A stretch of DNA of 64,000 nucleotides from contig CATOTS010000005.1 of NCBI GenBank assembly GCA_951813625.1, positions 282,787-346,786 of the forward strand, written 5' to 3'. The number at the start of each line of letters is the position of its first letter. Within the stretch, counting starts at the first letter, position 1. Shown here in pieces: positions 38,453 to 46,834 of the stretch. The translations under genes and the position numbers were made by a program. The notes below the pieces were generated by a model that did no database searches, was not told the DNA's origin, and worked only from the letters and a program-made list of their open reading frames with translations. The DNA comes from an uncultured Caldilineaceae bacterium (GTDB taxonomy: Bacteria > Chloroflexota > Anaerolineae > Caldilineales > Caldilineaceae).

Positions 38453-38953
38453 TCAGACGCCCCAGCGCCGGCGGGCTTTTTCCATGGGGACGGGCTTGCC
38501 TTTCGTCCAGGCGTAGTGGGCGCCGGTGAAGGCGCCGTTGGGCACGACGCACAGCCACTTGAAGTCGTAGGTAAGGCTGGGGCCGTTGAGGAATTAGGCG
38601 AAAAAGTGCATGAGCTCGGGCGATTGGACGAGGGCGAGGAATTCGGGCGTGTGGGTGACGGGCTTGGCGCCGCCGAGGAATTCGCCGCGCTTGCCTTCGG
38701 CGATGGCGCCGTCCAAGAGGGGCGCGCCGGGCGCGAGCTGCCCGGCCTGCTGCAGGTTTTGGAGGACGACGCGGCGGGCCTCGTTCACCTCTTGACGGTC
38801 GTGCAGGCCGCGGATGAGGAGGTAGCCTCCGTTCTGGAGGCGGTTGCGCAGGGTGGGCAAGTCGTGCCTGCCGGCTGTTGGGTCATGCAGCTCGTCGAAA
38901 TAGCGTCTGCCTTTTTCCAGTTGGTGTTTCCCCATTGTTAATTTCATAGTCAT
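38453..38953 (-). pseudogene. Phytanoyl-CoA dioxygenase-like pseudogene
   Basis: The first 119 codons read as the N-terminal domain of a PhyH-like protein (NGGYLLIRGLHDRQEV...LLDGAIAEGKRGEFLGG...LMHFFA). A TAA at 38594-38596 then interrupts it. The same frame continues for 46 codons (FLNGPSLTYDFKWL..., FTGAHYAWTKGKPVPMEKAR) with clear PhyH character, including the FTGAHY metal region, then stops at 38453. The central catalytic part appears deleted between AHY and WTKGK. An in-frame stop plus a deletion make this a decayed gene. Confidence 0.75.
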
Positions 38954-39904
38954 GAGCGTGTCGGGGCGTGTGACCGGGCAGTTGCCGATGTGCTGCGTTG
39001 TGTATGGGCGCGTCGAGTGTAAACAGGTACTGTCGGACGACCACTTATTGCGTGTGTGTCGGGGCGTGTTCGGAGGTCACATTTTGGTCTTTTTCAGACC
39101 ATTTTCGACCAATCCGGTCCTTTTTGGTCCGTTTTCTGCCTTTTGGGGCAGTGGGCGGCGGCGGGATCGGGTATGGAAAGGGTATCGGATGGTCTCATTT
39201 GTCCATAATGGGCATAGAAAACAAAAAGTTTTCTTTCCTCGTGACAGGATGTTGAAGTTGCTTAGCCTGAATCGTTAGTGAGGATGGGCCTTGGGGCGAC
39301 GGGTTGCGACAAAACGGGACAGGGTGCTCGACGGGGGCGTGTTCTGCCGTTTGGTGCAGGCTTCTTGTGACGGGAGATGGGACTGCCCGGCTGCGGCACG
39401 GGAAAGGGCGGCCGCGGACAGGAAGTCGGAGGTGGATGTTGGGGGGCAGCCGCTGATTTCGGGAGCATGATGGCAATTTAGCACATTTGCCGGGCTCTTG
39501 CAGGCGCGTTTCCAAACAGACACCCTAACAGGAACGAAAACTCCGATGCACTAAACCTCTCGGATCCATTCACGAAGTTACACGAATTTTCACGAAGAAA
39601 CCCTCTGAGATCTTTCCTATCCTGGGCGGCTACCCGGCCACCATTGGGCGCCACCGACGGACGGGTAGGGAGGGCCACGAAGGGCACAAACGAACACGAA
39701 GGAACGGGGAAACACCTGATCTCGAGAGATATCGCATGAGCCGGGCAGCGGCGCATGCTCGACGAGGAGGGCGGCTGGAGGAACCTCGCGCCGGCGCGAA
39801 ACCGTCGCTTGCGTTAGCTTTGGTCGGATGAAAGGGGGAGAGTTTGCCAGAAGCAGATTGATTGACTAGACTGGGCGGAGCGGACTAAGAGAAAGGAGCA
39901 TTAG
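38954..39904. other. Gene-free stretch upstream of a toxin-antitoxin module
   Basis: No supported gene over 950 bp. A CACGAA-family copy lies at about 39574-39600 (ATTCACGAAGTTACACGAAT type), followed by a CCTATCCTGGGCGGCTACCC segment that is also related to sequence at 43348. The first 300 bp are T-rich with several GACC/GGTC words, similar in style to the gap at 8.4-8.6 kb. Confidence 0.5.
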
Positions 39905-40195
39905 ATGCTGAAGGCAAGCATTTCGGAACTGAAACGATCGCTGAGCGCATATTTGCGGGACGTCAGGACGGGGGAGGAGGTCCTGATTACCGACCGCGGG
40001 CGGCCGATTGCGCGGCTGGTGCCGGTTGCTCGACCGGTATCGGAGGATGACCATTATGCTGATCTGGAAAGGAAGGGGTTAGTCAAGCGGGGGACCGGAA
40101 AGTTGCCTGAGGATTTTTGGGAGTTGCCCAGGATGGAGGACCCTGAAGGGTTGGTCTTGAAGGGTCTATTGCGGGAAAGGGAAGAAGGCCGGTGA
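39905..40195 (+). CDS. Phd/YefM-type antitoxin
   Basis: 96 aa. The N-terminus MLKASISELKRSLSAYLRDV followed by GEEVLITDRGRPIARLVPV is the Phd/YefM DNA-binding fold; the acidic, poorly structured C-terminus is where such antitoxins grip their toxin. AAAGGAG precedes the ATG. Its stop overlaps the PIN toxin start by 4 bp (GTGA), the usual coupled arrangement. Likely represses its own promoter, but no clear palindrome was seen upstream. Confidence 0.9.
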   Translation: MLKASISELKRSLSAYLRDVRTGEEVLITDRGRPIARLVPVARPVSEDDHYADLERKGLVKRGTGKLPEDFWELPRMEDPEGLVLKGLLREREEGR

Positions 40196-40623
40196 AATTC
40201 TGGGATTCTTCGGCCATCGTGCCCCTTTTCGTCAGGGAGAATCATTCGGCCGATGTTAGCCAGTTGTTGAAATTGGATTCTTCAATGTTCGTGTGGTGGG
40301 GAACACGTACCGAGTGCGTATCGGCACTGATGAGAAGGATGAGAGAGTCGGGAACGACAATCGAAGAGGTAGACAACTCTCGTCTGGTCTTGGCTTCATT
40401 GGCGCTTTCATGGACAAAGCTCGAGCCAAGTGGAGAAATTCGCAACATGGCGGAGCTACTCTTGGAGGCCCATCCCCTGAAAGCGGCAGATGCATTTCAA
40501 CTCGCTGCGGCGCTGAAGTGGCGCGAAGGGGTTGAAGCCGATGGGGAATTCGTGTCACTTGATCGAAGGCTACGCGATGCAGCCTTCGCAGAGGGCCTTA
40601 TGGTCGTGCCGACAGACCTCTAG
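40192..40623 (+). CDS. PIN-domain toxin (VapC-like)
   Basis: 143 aa with GTG start. PIN nucleases cleave RNA with a cluster of acidic residues; here Asp5 (KFWDSSAIVPLF), Glu41 (TRTECVSAL), Asp100 (LKAADAFQLAAA) and Asp124 (VSLDRRLRDAA) are all in place, so it should be active. Coupled to the Phd-type antitoxin through the GTGA overlap. Confidence 0.92.
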   Translation: MKFWDSSAIVPLFVRENHSADVSQLLKLDSSMFVWWGTRTECVSALMRRMRESGTTIEEVDNSRLVLASLALSWTKLEPSGEIRNMAELLLEAHPLKAADAFQLAAALKWREGVEADGEFVSLDRRLRDAAFAEGLMVVPTDL

Positions 40624-40652
40624 AGACACGACTCCACCCAACCTCCAACCAG

Positions 40653-42071
40653 CTACAGATCAGGCCAGGCGTTGGCCCATGGGGCGGCCTGTTCGAGGGC
40701 GGCGGCGGCCTGGAGGGTGAGGGTGTCGGCGTGCCAGCTGCCGACGATCTGGAGGGCGACGGGTAGGCCGTCGGAGGCGAAGCCGCAGGGAACGCTGGCG
40801 GCGGGCTGGCCGGTGAGGTTGAAGGGGAAGGTGAAGGGCAGGCGGTCGAAGATGGAGGGGCTGGGCCTGCCTTCGATTGTGGCGGGCCAGTCGTCGACGC
40901 CCCAGGCGGTGAGAGGCATCTGGGGGGTGAGGAGAAGGTCGTATTCCTCGAAGAAGAGGCGGGCCTGATGGTAGAAGTCGGTGCGGGCGAGGTCGGCGCG
41001 GCCGTGTTCTTCAGCGGTGAAGCGTCGGCCTTTTTCGATCATCTCGACGAGGGTTGGCTCGAAGGCGTTGGGGTCCTGGTCGTAGCTGCGGCCGACGCGT
41101 GCGGCCATCGAGACAAACCAGGAGACTTCGGCGCCGTCGCGGGGGTTGTCCCAGCCGGGGTCAACGGCTTCGACATGGCAGCCGAGGTCTTCGAAGCGGC
41201 GGGCGGCCTGTTCGGTGAGGCGGCGGACGTCGGGCTCGACGGCGGCATAGCCGAAGTCGGGGCTCCAGGCGACGCGCAGGCCTTTGAGCGCGGGCAGGGG
41301 GTTGGCGACGGCGGCGAGGTAGTCGTCGGGCATGTTGTCGATGGTGGTCGGGTCGCGCGGGTCGGGGCCGGCGGTGGCCAGGGTAAAGAGGGCGGCGTCG
41401 GCGACGGTGCGTGAGATGGGGCCGTTGTGTGAGCGGGCGGACCAGATATCGAGGTTGGGCCAGTAGGGGATGCGGCCGAAGGATGGTTTGAAGCCGAAGA
41501 CGCCGCAGAGGGCGGCGGGGATGCGGATGGAACCGGCGCCGTCGGAGCCGTGGGCGAGGGGTCCGAGACCGGCGGCGACGGCTGCGGCTGCGCCGCCGCT
41601 GGAGCCGCCGGGCGTGCGTTGCGTGTTCCAGGGATTGCGGCCGGGGTCGCCGAGCAGGTTGTCGCACATGTCCTTGTGGCCGAAGTGGGGGGTGTTTGTC
41701 TTGCCGATGATAGTGCCGCCGGCGGCTTTGACGCGCCCGGTGACGGCGCCGTCGAAGGCGGCGACGTTGTCGGTGAAGAGGACCGAGCCGCTGGTGTGGC
41801 GCATGCCTTCGCTGGGTTCGAGGTCCTTGATGGGGACGGGGAGGCCGTGGAGGGGGCCGAGGTCGTCGCCGCGCATTACGGCGCCTTCGGCGGCGCGGGC
41901 GGAATCGAGGGCGCGGTCGCCGTCTACGGCGAGGTAGGCGTTGATATAGGGGTTGACGGCTTCGATGCGGTCGAGGATGGATTTGGTGAGCTCAATGGGT
42001 GAGAGCTGCTTTGCGCGGATGGCGGCGGTGAGCTCGGTGGCGGGGAGGCGGCAGAGTTCGGGAAAGGTCAT
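40653..42071 (-). CDS. Amidase (amidase signature family)
   Basis: 472 aa. Serine amidase with the Ser-cisSer-Lys triad: Lys in VPIKDLEPSEG, the Gly-Ser-rich signature TPGGSSGGAAAAVAAGLGP and the nucleophile segment GSDGAGSIRIPAALCG. GatA-like fold, but no gatB or gatC partner and the standalone length points to a general amide, carbamate or nitrile-derived amide hydrolase. Faces the PIN toxin tail to tail (29-bp gap) and follows a Uma2 gene by 59 bp on the same strand. Confidence 0.94.
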   Translation of the reverse strand: MTFPELCRLPATELTAAIRAKQLSPIELTKSILDRIEAVNPYINAYLAVDGDRALDSARAAEGAVMRGDDLGPLHGLPVPIKDLEPSEGMRHTSGSVLFTDNVAAFDGAVTGRVKAAGGTIIGKTNTPHFGHKDMCDNLLGDPGRNPWNTQRTPGGSSGGAAAAVAAGLGPLAHGSDGAGSIRIPAALCGVFGFKPSFGRIPYWPNLDIWSARSHNGPISRTVADAALFTLATAGPDPRDPTTIDNMPDDYLAAVANPLPALKGLRVAWSPDFGYAAVEPDVRRLTEQAARRFEDLGCHVEAVDPGWDNPRDGAEVSWFVSMAARVGRSYDQDPNAFEPTLVEMIEKGRRFTAEEHGRADLARTDFYHQARLFFEEYDLLLTPQMPLTAWGVDDWPATIEGRPSPSIFDRLPFTFPFNLTGQPAASVPCGFASDGLPVALQIVGSWHADTLTLQAAAALEQAAPWANAWPDL

Positions 42072-42130
42072 GGCTGGTGTGCCTTTCGGGTGACAATGGA
42101 AGCTAGCGGGCTCTCTTGCAGGGGCAGCTC

Positions 42131-42688
42131 TTAGAGGTCAAAGATATCGCTGACGGCGCATGTGAAACCAGGGAGGACAGTGTTTCCATCGAGCGTGTCG
42201 TCCTCGGAGAGCGTTTGGAGGGGCTGGCCGGGGCGATGGACTTCGATCGTTCGGGTTTCGGGATCGACGACCCAGACCAGGTGCACGCCGAAGCTGATCC
42301 ACATGCGGGCTTTGTGATAGACATCGCGGGGGCTGTCGTTGGGTGAGGTGACTTCGACTGCGAGGTCGGGCGCGCCCTCGAAGTAGCCTGGCGCATCGGC
42401 ATCCAAAGGCAATTTCTGGGTGGAGATGAAGGCAATGTCCGGCTCCCGAACTGTGTCGGGGTTACGTTCGAGCAGAAAGCCCACATCAGAGGCCAAGACC
42501 CAACCCAGGCGGCGGGGCTTGATCAGGCTTCCAAGGAGGATTGTGAGATTTACGACAACCTGGCCGTGCCTGACTCCGGTTGGCATGGTTTTGACGAGTA
42601 CCCCGCGTATTAGTTCACCGCGGACGCCTTCACTGTCTAGGCGGAGAAGTTCGTCGGCGGTGAGGAGTTTTTCGGATGTGAGTGTCAT
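42131..42688 (-). CDS. Uma2 family protein (restriction-endonuclease-like fold)
   Basis: 185 aa. Uma2 (DUF820) proteins share a PD-(D/E)xK-like fold and are abundant in cyanobacteria and Chloroflexota; their role is unsettled. Core motifs: ELIRGVLVKTMPTGVRHGQV, REPDIAFIS, PDLAVEVTSPNDSPRDVYHK (the Asp, Glu and Lys of the putative active site) and VWVVDPETRTIEVHRP. Intact and of usual length. Confidence 0.93.
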   Translation of the reverse strand: MTLTSEKLLTADELLRLDSEGVRGELIRGVLVKTMPTGVRHGQVVVNLTILLGSLIKPRRLGWVLASDVGFLLERNPDTVREPDIAFISTQKLPLDADAPGYFEGAPDLAVEVTSPNDSPRDVYHKARMWISFGVHLVWVVDPETRTIEVHRPGQPLQTLSEDDTLDGNTVLPGFTCAVSDIFDL

Positions 42689-42769
42689 GGTTGGGACCTC
42701 CCGAATAGGAAAGTGTCGGGGGCATTATACTACAAGTCCCGCGCCGGTGTCTGGTTCGGGGACAAATGT

Positions 42770-43153
42770 GGGTGCAGCCCACCATTTGGGGTGGGAATCA
42801 TCTGGCGAGGAAATCATGCCGGGGTTGGCTGATCTTGTTTGGCGTGTCTGGGAGAGGTACAGGGCAGGCCTAGGGCGCGGCCCTACGGTGGCCGCGGCGT
42901 TCGCTGATTAGGGGGGCGGCGCAGTGGGCCGCAGGCGGCACAGGGTCGCATTGACCTTACACTTGGTGCGGGGCGAAAATCAGGGAGGTGTTGGGGGGAG
43001 TTCCCGCGCATGAGAGAGGGCCGAAGGCCCGACCGTCCAAAAGGAATCAGGAAAGCGTTTTAGCCACTCCGCCAAAAAATGCAGAATGGACCGGCCATGA
43101 CTCCTTAGCTGCCTAATGTATAGGGAATTGCACCCCAATTTTGGACTACACCC
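42770..43153 (+). mobile_element. MITE-like element, full-length degenerate copy G
   Basis: 384 bp, the same length as copy A. It begins GGGTGCAGCCCACCATTTGG and ends TTGGACTACACCC. The core hairpin at 42981-43040 is weakened by several changes (GGTGTTGGGGGGAGTTCCCG). Flanks GACAAATGT (42761-42769) and GATGAATGT (43154-43162) match at seven of nine positions, a plausible worn target duplication. An older insertion than copy A by appearance. Confidence 0.8.
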
Positions 43154-43462
43154 GATGAATGTCGGAATTGATTTGTGGGAATGTGGGACGGGGCTGGCCG
43201 GTAAGTTGGGGGTATCCTGTAAGTTTGTTGGTCTGGTTTTCTCAAATGTGGTCGCTCTTGGAGAAATGGCTTTGACTTTTCCAACTCCTAAGAGCGATCC
43301 ACAGATCTACGCGAATCGTCACGAAGCGACCATGCGAGGATTTCGCATCCTGAGCGGCAACCTGGCCAGCAGTGGGCGAGTACAGGAGTTATATCGCTTT
43401 CTTGGGAACCGAAGCTTTGATCGGGTGACTCATGGGATGGGCTGCCGGCTGGTCGGAACACT
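43154..43462. other. Gene-free stretch with a CACGAA-related segment
   Basis: No gene seen. At about 43298-43385 the sequence (ATCCACAGATCTACGCGAAT, then TTTCGCATCCTGAGCGGCAA) parallels 39570-39650 in order, so the two places share a longer diverged repeat of which the CACGAA motif is only the start. Confidence 0.5.
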
Positions 43463-43858
43463 TCACCAGATGGACCGTGCATGAAACTCCTGGATTCTGG
43501 TGTCTGGGGTCAGCAGCAGACCGGCGAGGAGCGCGGCAGTGGCGCCTATTGTGCGATCTGCTGGATGACGGTGCGTCCAGTCAAGTTCGAGGGCCTTAAG
43601 CCAGGTGCGAATATCAACGGCAAGCAGGTCCAATCGGTCGACGTGCTCGAGTCTTTCGGCAAGTTCGGGTACCGGGAGGGGAATCAATAACATTCCGTTA
43701 TTGACTTTGTCGCCAATCTCCCACATCGAAATCGAGCTGACGGCGATACGATCTGCCTGGGATATTGTCTTTTCGGCGGATGTGGAAAGCCGCACGCGTT
43801 CAAACATCCAGAATAGAAGTGTTACCGTGTCCAAGACAATCACCAGGCGTCTTCCCAT
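43463..43858 (-). CDS. PIN-domain toxin (VapC-like)
   Basis: 131 aa. Acidic site residues Asp10 (IVLDTVTLLFW), Glu47 (SISMWEIGDK), Asp101 (HPADRTIGATA) and Asp119 (LLTPDTRIQEF) are present, consistent with an active ribonuclease toxin of the second PIN subtype. It overlaps the antitoxin gene by 19 bp. The upstream gene on the same strand encodes its Phd-type partner. Confidence 0.92.
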   Translation of the reverse strand: MGRRLVIVLDTVTLLFWMFERVRLSTSAEKTISQADRIAVSSISMWEIGDKVNNGMLLIPLPVPELAERLEHVDRLDLLAVDIRTWLKALELDWTHRHPADRTIGATAALLAGLLLTPDTRIQEFHARSIW

Positions 43859-44073
43859 TCGTCAAGAGTCGGGGCATTCATGTCTCCGAAGAAGACCACT
43901 CCCCCGCTGACGTCGCCGAAAACCTCTTCTACAGGCTTTTTCTCGACGATCGGCTGAATCCGCAGAACGGCGCGTCCCCGGTCGGTTACGATAAGCTCCT
44001 CGCCGCTCGCTTCAATTGTACGGAAGATGCGGGGCATGTTGGCCTTAAACTTGCTCTTGGAAATCGTATTCAC
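43840..44073 (-). CDS. Phd/YefM-type antitoxin
   Basis: 77 aa, GTG start at 44073 with GGAGG six nt upstream. SKSKFKANMPRIFRTIEASG followed by EELIVTDRGRAVLRIQPI is the DNA-binding half; the tail contains GDVSGGVVFFGDMNAPTLDE, likely the toxin-binding part. A 26-bp palindrome sits 22 bp upstream of the start and probably serves as its operator. Confidence 0.9.
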   Translation of the reverse strand: MNTISKSKFKANMPRIFRTIEASGEELIVTDRGRAVLRIQPIVEKKPVEEVFGDVSGGVVFFGDMNAPTLDEWEDAW

Positions 44074-44094
44074 TGATGTCCTCCGGGGCTGAAA

Positions 44095-44120
44095 ATGACT
44101 ATGGTTATGACCGTAGTCAT
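44095..44120. promoter_or_regulatory. Palindromic operator candidate of the Phd/PIN module
   Basis: ATGACTATGGT-TATG-ACCGTAGTCAT: two 11-bp arms with one mismatch around a 4-bp centre, immediately upstream of the antitoxin start. Position and symmetry fit an autoregulatory operator bound by the antitoxin or toxin-antitoxin complex. Confidence 0.7.
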
Positions 44121-44220
44121 ACTTTCTCCGGGTGGGGAGCAGCTGTCAAGTTCTTGAAGGGGGGGCAGATGCCCGCGGTGTACGGGCGGGTCGGATCGCG
44201 GCGTTTCAGTCGGTTTAGGG

Positions 44221-44703
44221 CTAAGGGCGGGGTTGATCGATGAGGCGGGCGAGGGCGGCGCCGAGGGAGAGGTCGTCGACTTGGCCGAAGGCATTGGCGC
44301 GGAGTTTGCCGGCGCGGTCGATGACGAGGAGGCTGGGGGTGCCGCGCAGGCGGTAGCGGCCCATGGTGACGGGTGTAGGTTCGCCGGGCGTGTGGGCGTC
44401 AACGCCGACGGGGAATGTGATGCGGTATTCGTGGAGGAAGGCTTCGAGTGAGACGGGGGTCATGGCGTCGTGGTGCTCGAAGACGGTGTGGAGGCCGAGG
44501 AGGGTGAGGTCGTCGCCGAAGGTCTGCTGGATGCGCTGGGCTTGGGGGATCCCATGGGAGACGCAGCCCGGGCAGAGCATCTGGAAGGCTTCGATGACGA
44601 CGACTTCGCCTTTGAGGTTGGCGAGGGCGGGGCTGGTGTCGGAGTTGAACCAGCGGGTGACTTCGAGTTCGGGGGCGGTGGAGAGTTCTGATTGGGAGGT
44701 CAT
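44221..44703 (-). CDS. Redoxin/TlpA-like thioredoxin-fold protein
   Basis: 160 aa. Thioredoxin fold with the redox pair in EAFQMLCPGCVSHGIP (Cys44-Pro-Gly-Cys47), followed by FGDDLTLLGLHTVFEHHDAM and a cis-Pro strand RYRLRGTPSLLVIDRAGKL. No signal peptide, so probably cytoplasmic. The CPGC pair and the helix after it resemble peroxiredoxin/AhpC-TSA relatives; it may act as a thiol reductase or peroxidase. Confidence 0.88.
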   Translation of the reverse strand: MTSQSELSTAPELEVTRWFNSDTSPALANLKGEVVVIEAFQMLCPGCVSHGIPQAQRIQQTFGDDLTLLGLHTVFEHHDAMTPVSLEAFLHEYRITFPVGVDAHTPGEPTPVTMGRYRLRGTPSLLVIDRAGKLRANAFGQVDDLSLGAALARLIDQPRP

Positions 44704-44776
44704 GGGAGCTTCCAGTTTTCGGTTATGGGTCTTGAATTTTGCGGCTTCAGTTTCATGGAAGACTTGGCACGGGGGC

Positions 44777-44977
44777 TCAGTCGGTGTGATCGGCGAGGAG
44801 GGCTCTCACGGCCGGCACGAGTTCGTTGGGGATGGCCATGACGGTTAAGGAAGCGTCGTCGAAGGCGGCTTCGTCCTCGGCGATTGCCTCTTCGTCGGTT
44901 TGGTCGTCGTAGTGTCGGATGAGGCGTTGGACGCGCTCGAAGTCCCAGCCGGGGGGGTATCTGTTGGGGTCGTTCAT
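44777..44977 (-). CDS. Small protein, probable antitoxin partner
   Basis: 66 aa, strongly acidic (WDFERVQRLIRHYDDQTDEE...AEDEAAFDDASL) with a hydrophobic C-terminal helix (MAIPNELVPAVRALLADH). Family not certain. Its ATG overlaps the stop of the upstream gene by 4 bp, and that gene encodes a basic toxin-like protein, so a toxin-first toxin-antitoxin pair is the simplest reading. Confidence 0.75.
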   Translation of the reverse strand: MNDPNRYPPGWDFERVQRLIRHYDDQTDEEAIAEDEAAFDDASLTVMAIPNELVPAVRALLADHTD

Positions 44978-45252
44978 CTTCCTCTCCTTCTCTTCCGCCT
45001 TCGAAAGGCTGCAAGCTGTCTGCCCTTGAGTTCGTATGCTGTAATTACAAAGACTTGCTCCTGTTCGGGATTGGGGACGTAGATTACACGCAGATAGCGG
45101 CCTCTACGGGTACGTCCGATCGCTATACGCGAATTGCCTCGACCTCGTCTGTCTTCATCTTGGGCAAGCAGCACATCTTCGACTTCGTTTTCTTCGACGT
45201 TGTGAGCATATATGTGTGGTTCATCAGTATCGGGGTCAATGAAAAACCGCAC
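44974..45252 (-). CDS. Small basic protein, DUF4258/BrnT-like toxin candidate
   Basis: 92 aa from GTG 45252 (VRFFIDPDTDEPHIYAHNVE), the point where related proteins usually start; the frame stays open upstream to 45420 but without a ribosome-binding site. The body, VEENEVEDVLLAQDEDRRGR, SRIAIGRTRRGRYLRVIYVP and VFVITAYELKGRQLAAFRRR, resembles small RelE/BrnT-like folds with an Arg-rich C-terminus. Four-base overlap with the acidic 66-aa gene. Toxin function is inferred from architecture only. Confidence 0.75.
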   Translation of the reverse strand: MRFFIDPDTDEPHIYAHNVEENEVEDVLLAQDEDRRGRGNSRIAIGRTRRGRYLRVIYVPNPEQEQVFVITAYELKGRQLAAFRRRKRRRGR

Positions 45253-45482
45253 GTCAATTCCAGTGTGAAGCTCTCTCGCTAACGGTAGGCGAAAGTTTAG
45301 CACTTTCACTCCATATGGGCAATCCCGCCGTTGACGTTCGTGTCTCCCGCTGCTTCGAATTGGGCCCCAATGGCTGGTTGCCGATGAGGCTGCAATTGGC
45401 AACCAGGGTGGCGATTTCAACGGGATCTTGCGAATCGTTCTTGCTGCTTGCGCGCATGGTTCAAGCGGATTCCGGCGATCTA

Positions 45483-46684
45483 AAGTAAGTTCAATTTGAG
45501 ACTAAGAGTTTTTCGTAGTCTGGGTCGAGTTCGAATTTGGGCCAAAGGCGATAAACAAGGGTGATTGTGTCGTCATTGATGCGGTTGATGAACTTTTTGC
45601 AAGCGTCGAAGAGTTGGGGCATCGAATCGTGGCAGTGGTTGCGAGTCACCTCTTCTCGCATCCATTTCCACAGACCTTCGATCGGGTTCAGGTCGGGACT
45701 GTAAGCGGGCAAAGCCATGAGCGTGAAGCCGAGTTTGGCAGCGGCCTTCTGTACGCATTTGGCCCGATGCCAAGGGGCGCCGTCCCAAATGATCACGACT
45801 TCGCTGGGCCCATCGTCCAGCCATGCAGCCAGGCGCTGCAAGAACTGAATCGTATGCTCTTTGTTGCAGGTGCCTTCATTCCAAATGAAGCACTGGCCCT
45901 CGGCGAAGTCGTAGGCGCCATACCAGTTGATGCGGTGTGCGAGCGGCGCCGAGTCACTCAGTCGCCAAGCCGGTTTGCCTTTTACCGCCCAGGTGTAGCC
46001 GATGTCCATGTCGCGATGGATGTGTGCTTCATCGATGTAGTTCAGACGTCTCTGCGACCGCCATACCTGTTCATACAGTTCGTGGAACCGTTGCACAAAG
46101 TCAGCTCGTTTGTGCGGGTCGGCTTTCTTGGGCAATTTTTGGCATCGCTTCCAACCCAGATTCGCCGCACACAAGATGCGGTGCAGCGAACTGCGGGCCA
46201 AGTCGCAATCCAGCGCTTGTTTGAGCCAGAGTCGCAGCTTTTTCAACGTCCAATTGTGGCCGGGCAACCCGTGGTCGACAGGCTCGCTTTCCACGACAAC
46301 GCTTACGAGTTGCCTGACCTGCTTGAAGCTAAAAAAGGGCGACGCCCTCCCGTATGACGATAGCGCACTGCCTCCGGACCCAACCGATTATAGTCATGCA
46401 CCCATTTGAGGACCGTTTCCTTCGTGCGTCCAATCTCTCGTGCCCAGCTACAGGCCGTCGTCTGTCCACTCGCGATCATAAACAATGGCAGAAATCGCTC
46501 GCGACTGCGCGCATGGTCAGCTTCCACCGACAAACTGCGCAAATCGGACAAAGACTGGCCCCATTTCGTCAAATCCGGTCGAACCATCGTTTCCCTCTAT
46601 CATTTGATATGGAAGTCGGTCCGATCCTTCTATCACATCTTGCCTATCAAATGCAAGGCTCTTGGTTTCATTAGGGAAACACTT
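45483..46684 (-). mobile_element. IS630-type insertion sequence, apparently complete
   Basis: 1202 bp. Ends AAGTAAGTTCAATTTGAGAC (left) and, on the other strand, AAGTGTTTCCCTAATGAAAC (right) are imperfect inverted repeats that stay similar inward (both reach AAGAG). Each is flanked by TA (45481-45482 and 46685-46686), the target duplication of IS630/Tc1-mariner elements. It carries one transposase in two overlapping frames. It interrupts no recognisable gene. Confidence 0.82.
45491..46587 (-). CDS. IS630 family transposase, two frames joined by -1 frameshift
   Basis: Frame A (46303-46587) encodes a helix-turn-helix domain (WAREIGRTKETVLKWVHDYNR). Frame B, ending at 45491, encodes the DDE catalytic domain: YIDEAHIHRD, VVIIWDGAPWHRAKC and PAYSPDLNPIEGLWKWMREE. 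A -1 slip on the CCCTTTTTTAGC run (six T at 46331-46336) joins them into one continuous protein (RRPF then FSFKQVRQLV), as is known for several IS630 members. Both halves look intact, so the element could be active. Confidence 0.88.
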
Positions 46685-46834
46685 TAATCGTTCTGAAAAA
46701 GAATGCCGCCCAAAGGGAGACTTCGGGGGAGGTGTCGCCGGCGGTGCGAGCGTTGTCGTATGAGAGGACTACTTTTGCGGTGTTGCAGGGGCAAGAGGCG
46801 ACGGCGCGGCGTGGGCGGACGGTTCGCGGGGCGG

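Noticed and set aside
41161..41667. 168-codon minus-strand open frame inside the amidase gene
   Set aside because: Extremely Arg/Pro-rich alternative frame of the amidase coding sequence; a typical high-GC shadow.
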